DNA of 64,000 nucleotides, from the NCBI RefSeq assembly GCF_022347765.1, contig NZ_JAKRFZ010000020.1, positions 1 to 64,000 of the forward strand. Reading direction: 5' to 3'. The notes beneath the pieces are model-generated. The model was not told the DNA's origin and made no database searches. It worked only from the letters and a program-made list of their open reading frames with translations. Source of the DNA: Pseudoalteromonas sp. OOF1S-7 (GTDB lineage: Bacteria > Pseudomonadota > Gammaproteobacteria > Enterobacterales > Alteromonadaceae). A program made the position numbers and the translations under genes. The number at the start of each line of letters is the position of its first letter. The first letter of the stretch is position 1. Below, one piece after another: positions 62,043 to 64,000 of this stretch.

Positions 62043-64000
62043 TTAATTAAATTCTAGTTCTATTTCCTGCGCCGCCATCTTGGATAATCGTCTGAGGAGA
62101 TCATCACTGGGCGTCACACACCATTGCATACCTAATGTCACTTCCGCTATCGCGTCCGGGCGCTGATATTGGATTTTTACCGGACACGTACCAAACTTGT
62201 ACGGTTCCAGTACTTTTTTCAGATTATCTATGAAGTTCGTGTCAATTTGCACCATATTCAATGTCATTTTTATAGCACTAATCCGCTTTTCACGGGCCTG
62301 AGCTATGGTGCAGACTTCTCTGGCGGTCATTGTAATGCCGCCGGAGAAGTTATCAAAGCTGACCTGTCCGGATATTACCAAGATTTGGTTCATTTGCAGC
62401 ATATCTTGGTACATTTCAAACTGTTCAGGGAATAAGCGTACATCAATTCGTGCGCTCTTGTCATCTAAAGTTATCAGACCCCAGCGTTTACCCTTCTTAT
62501 TGATCAGCACCCTTGCATTGATAACCAATCCCGCAGCCGTCGATTGCACATCGCGATTCGTTGGCTGTAATTCTACTAGACGACCCGAAGTGTAATTTTT
62601 TAACTCTTTTCTGTATTGATTTATGGGGTGACCGGTCAAATACAAGCCCAGGGTGTCTTTTTCGCCCTGCAACCATTCATCGTCCGACAGCCCAATGGCT
62701 TTTACAAAGGCTTGTTCTACTTCGTCTGGTTCGACGGCCAGCAGACCGAACAAGTCACTCTGCCCCAGCGACTCAGCCTTGTGATGCTGCTCGGCAGACT
62801 TCATGGCGTCTTTCAGGCTGGCCAATAAGGTAGCGCGTCCAGGCTGGGTTTTCTCCGGACCCAGCTGGTCCAGCGCGCCTGCGTAAATCAGCTTTTCAAT
62901 CACCCGGCGGTTCAGGCGTTTAAGGTCAACCCGGGCACAAAAATCGAATAAGTCTTTAAACGGACCGCCCTGCTCGCGGGCTTCGAGAATGGCTTCAACC
63001 GGGCCTTCACCCACGCCTTTGATGGCACCAATACCATAGACAATTTCACCCTGACGGTTTACCGCAAACTTGTACACACCGGCATTGACATCCGGTGGCA
63101 GTAGCGTCAACTTCATGTTTTCACATTCATCCACCAGGGTCACGATTTTGTCGGTGTTATCCATATCCGCCGACATAACCGCTGCCATAAATTCGGCCGG
63201 ATAATGGGTTTTCATCCACAGTGTCTGATACGATACCAGTGCGTAAGCAGCAGAGTGTGACTTGTTAAAGCCATAACCCGCGAACTTCTCTACCAGATCG
63301 AAGATCTTCATTGCCAGTTCGCCGTCAACGCCGTTGTCTCTGGCACCGTCTTCAAAGGTGCTGCGCTGCTTGGCCATTTCCTCGGGTTTTTTCTTACCCA
63401 TGGCTCGACGCAGCAAGTCCGCGCCACCCAGACTGTACCCCGCCAGGACCTGGGCTATCTGCATTACCTGCTCCTGATACAGGATGATGCCGTAAGTTGG
63501 CTCCAGGATCGGTTGCAGGCTGTCGTGCTGGTATTGCGCATCCGGATAAGAGATCTCTTCACGGCCATGCTTACGGTCGATAAAGTTGTCTACCATGCCC
63601 GATTGCAGCGGACCAGGACGGAACAGGGCCACCAGGGCTATCATATCTTCGAAACAGTCCGGCTTAAGACGACGAATGAGGTCTTTCATCCCGCGCGATT
63701 CCAGCTGGAATACGGCGGTGGTCTCTGCTCTGAGCAGCACTTCAAAACTGGCCGGGTCATCCAGCGGGATGGCCGCTATATCGACCGGCTCAATACCATC
63801 GCGTGCCAGCCGCTCGTTGGTCATGTCAAGCGCCCACTGCAAGATGGTCAGTGTACGCAGACCCAGGAAGTCGAATTTAACCAGACCGGCCGTTTCAACG
63901 TCATTTTTATCAAACTGGGTGACCGGGAACTTACCTTCTTCGTCGCAATACAGCGCGGCAAAATCGGTAATACTGGTGGGCGAGATAACTACGCCCCCGG
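62043..64000 (-). CDS. dnaE: DNA polymerase III subunit alpha, C-terminal part (5' end outside window)
   Basis: The frame is open to the window edge; the first complete codon is at 63998 and reads on through KFDFLGLRTLTILQWALDM, so the start is to the right of the window. The visible 652 residues hold the fingers region (ESRGMKDLIRRLKPDCFEDM, YQEQVMQIAQVLAGYSLGGADLLRRAMGKK), a helix-hairpin-helix region (RVDLKRLNRRVIEKLIYAGALDQLG) and the OB-fold (about TSGRLVEL to SGGITMTAREV). It is the replicative polymerase. Confidence 0.97.
   Translation of the reverse strand, partial: GGVVISPTSITDFAALYCDEEGKFPVTQFDKNDVETAGLVKFDFLGLRTLTILQWALDMTNERLARDGIEPVDIAAIPLDDPASFEVLLRAETTAVFQLESRGMKDLIRRLKPDCFEDMIALVALFRPGPLQSGMVDNFIDRKHGREEISYPDAQYQHDSLQPILEPTYGIILYQEQVMQIAQVLAGYSLGGADLLRRAMGKKKPEEMAKQRSTFEDGARDNGVDGELAMKIFDLVEKFAGYGFNKSHSAAYALVSYQTLWMKTHYPAEFMAAVMSADMDNTDKIVTLVDECENMKLTLLPPDVNAGVYKFAVNRQGEIVYGIGAIKGVGEGPVEAILEAREQGGPFKDLFDFCARVDLKRLNRRVIEKLIYAGALDQLGPEKTQPGRATLLASLKDAMKSAEQHHKAESLGQSDLFGLLAVEPDEVEQAFVKAIGLSDDEWLQGEKDTLGLYLTGHPINQYRKELKNYTSGRLVELQPTNRDVQSTAAGLVINARVLINKKGKRWGLITLDDKSARIDVRLFPEQFEMYQDMLQMNQILVISGQVSFDNFSGGITMTAREVCTIAQAREKRISAIKMTLNMVQIDTNFIDNLKKVLEPYKFGTCPVKIQYQRPDAIAEVTLGMQWCVTPSDDLLRRLSKMAAQEIELEFN

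Noticed and set aside
1..64000. CRISPR arrays, tRNA and rRNA genes
   Set aside because: Searched by eye on both strands; no regularly spaced short repeats and no tRNA- or rRNA-like sequences were found.

Overview
The window looks like a chromosomal segment of a marine gammaproteobacterium, most likely Pseudoalteromonas or a close relative. This is inferred from the right-hand housekeeping block (dnaE, accA, tilS, all on the minus strand), a small bacterial SRP RNA, many secreted hydrolases, and an integron-type cassette array. No rRNA or tRNA gene was seen.

Layout. (1) 1-1.6 kb: the N-terminal end of a minus-strand gene with a SIR2-like nucleotide-binding start, then a decayed EamA-type transporter. 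(2) 1.6-8.7 kb: a five-gene operon-like block, made of a membrane-fusion protein, an ABC ATPase, a long MacB/FtsX-type permease, a sigma-54-type response regulator and its histidine kinase; a sigma-54-like promoter lies just upstream. (3) 8.7-14.2 kb: lipocalin, PhnA, LysR regulator, VOC protein, a small glycine-rich membrane protein, and an OmpR-type regulator with its kinase. Two clusters of 138-140 bp palindromic repeats lie at 9.36-9.8 and 14.2-14.94 kb. (4) 15-35.9 kb: a DUF1800/DUF1501 pair, glycerophosphodiesterase, DUF2254 and MgtC membrane proteins, YqaE-like peptide, DM13 protein, TetR regulator, secreted EEP phosphatase, serine hydrolase, MATE exporter, subtilisin-like protease, acyltransferase, BAAT-type hydrolase, choice-of-anchor A protein, VC0807-type membrane protein, GNAT and LysE proteins. 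(5) 36-46.1 kb: AT-rich accessory DNA. From about 39 to 46.1 kb it is a same-strand array of small genes separated by attC-like sites with no integrase in the window: an integrase-less cassette cluster (CALIN-like), interrupted by an IS4-type insertion sequence whose transposase carries an in-frame stop. (6) 46.4-49.2 kb: an 84 bp repeat cluster, a secreted sphingomyelinase-like protein, and a divergent Fur-box-preceded secreted protein of unknown function. (7) 49.2-53.5 kb: a 1064-residue membrane protein of unknown function, a 0.9 kb gap, and the 4.5S SRP RNA gene with a clear promoter. (8) 53.6-64 kb: DUF3014 protein, patatin-like phospholipase, KefB-type antiporter, GGDEF diguanylate cyclase, small membrane protein, tilS, accA and the C-terminal part of dnaE.

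How the genes work together. The efflux block has its own two-component regulator of the enhancer-binding type and a matching promoter, so it is probably a self-contained stress-responsive exporter. A second two-component pair sits next to the DUF1800/DUF1501 operon, and the same 14 bp palindrome occurs in the promoter regions of both, which suggests but does not prove a regulatory link. The cassette array carries acetyltransferases, a GFA-type protein, and genes with nuclease-like or FRG domains (DUF4365, GIY-YIG, FRG) that often occur in anti-phage settings, plus a small protein made almost entirely of a 17-residue repeat. All functional statements rest on reading motifs by eye; no database search was run.
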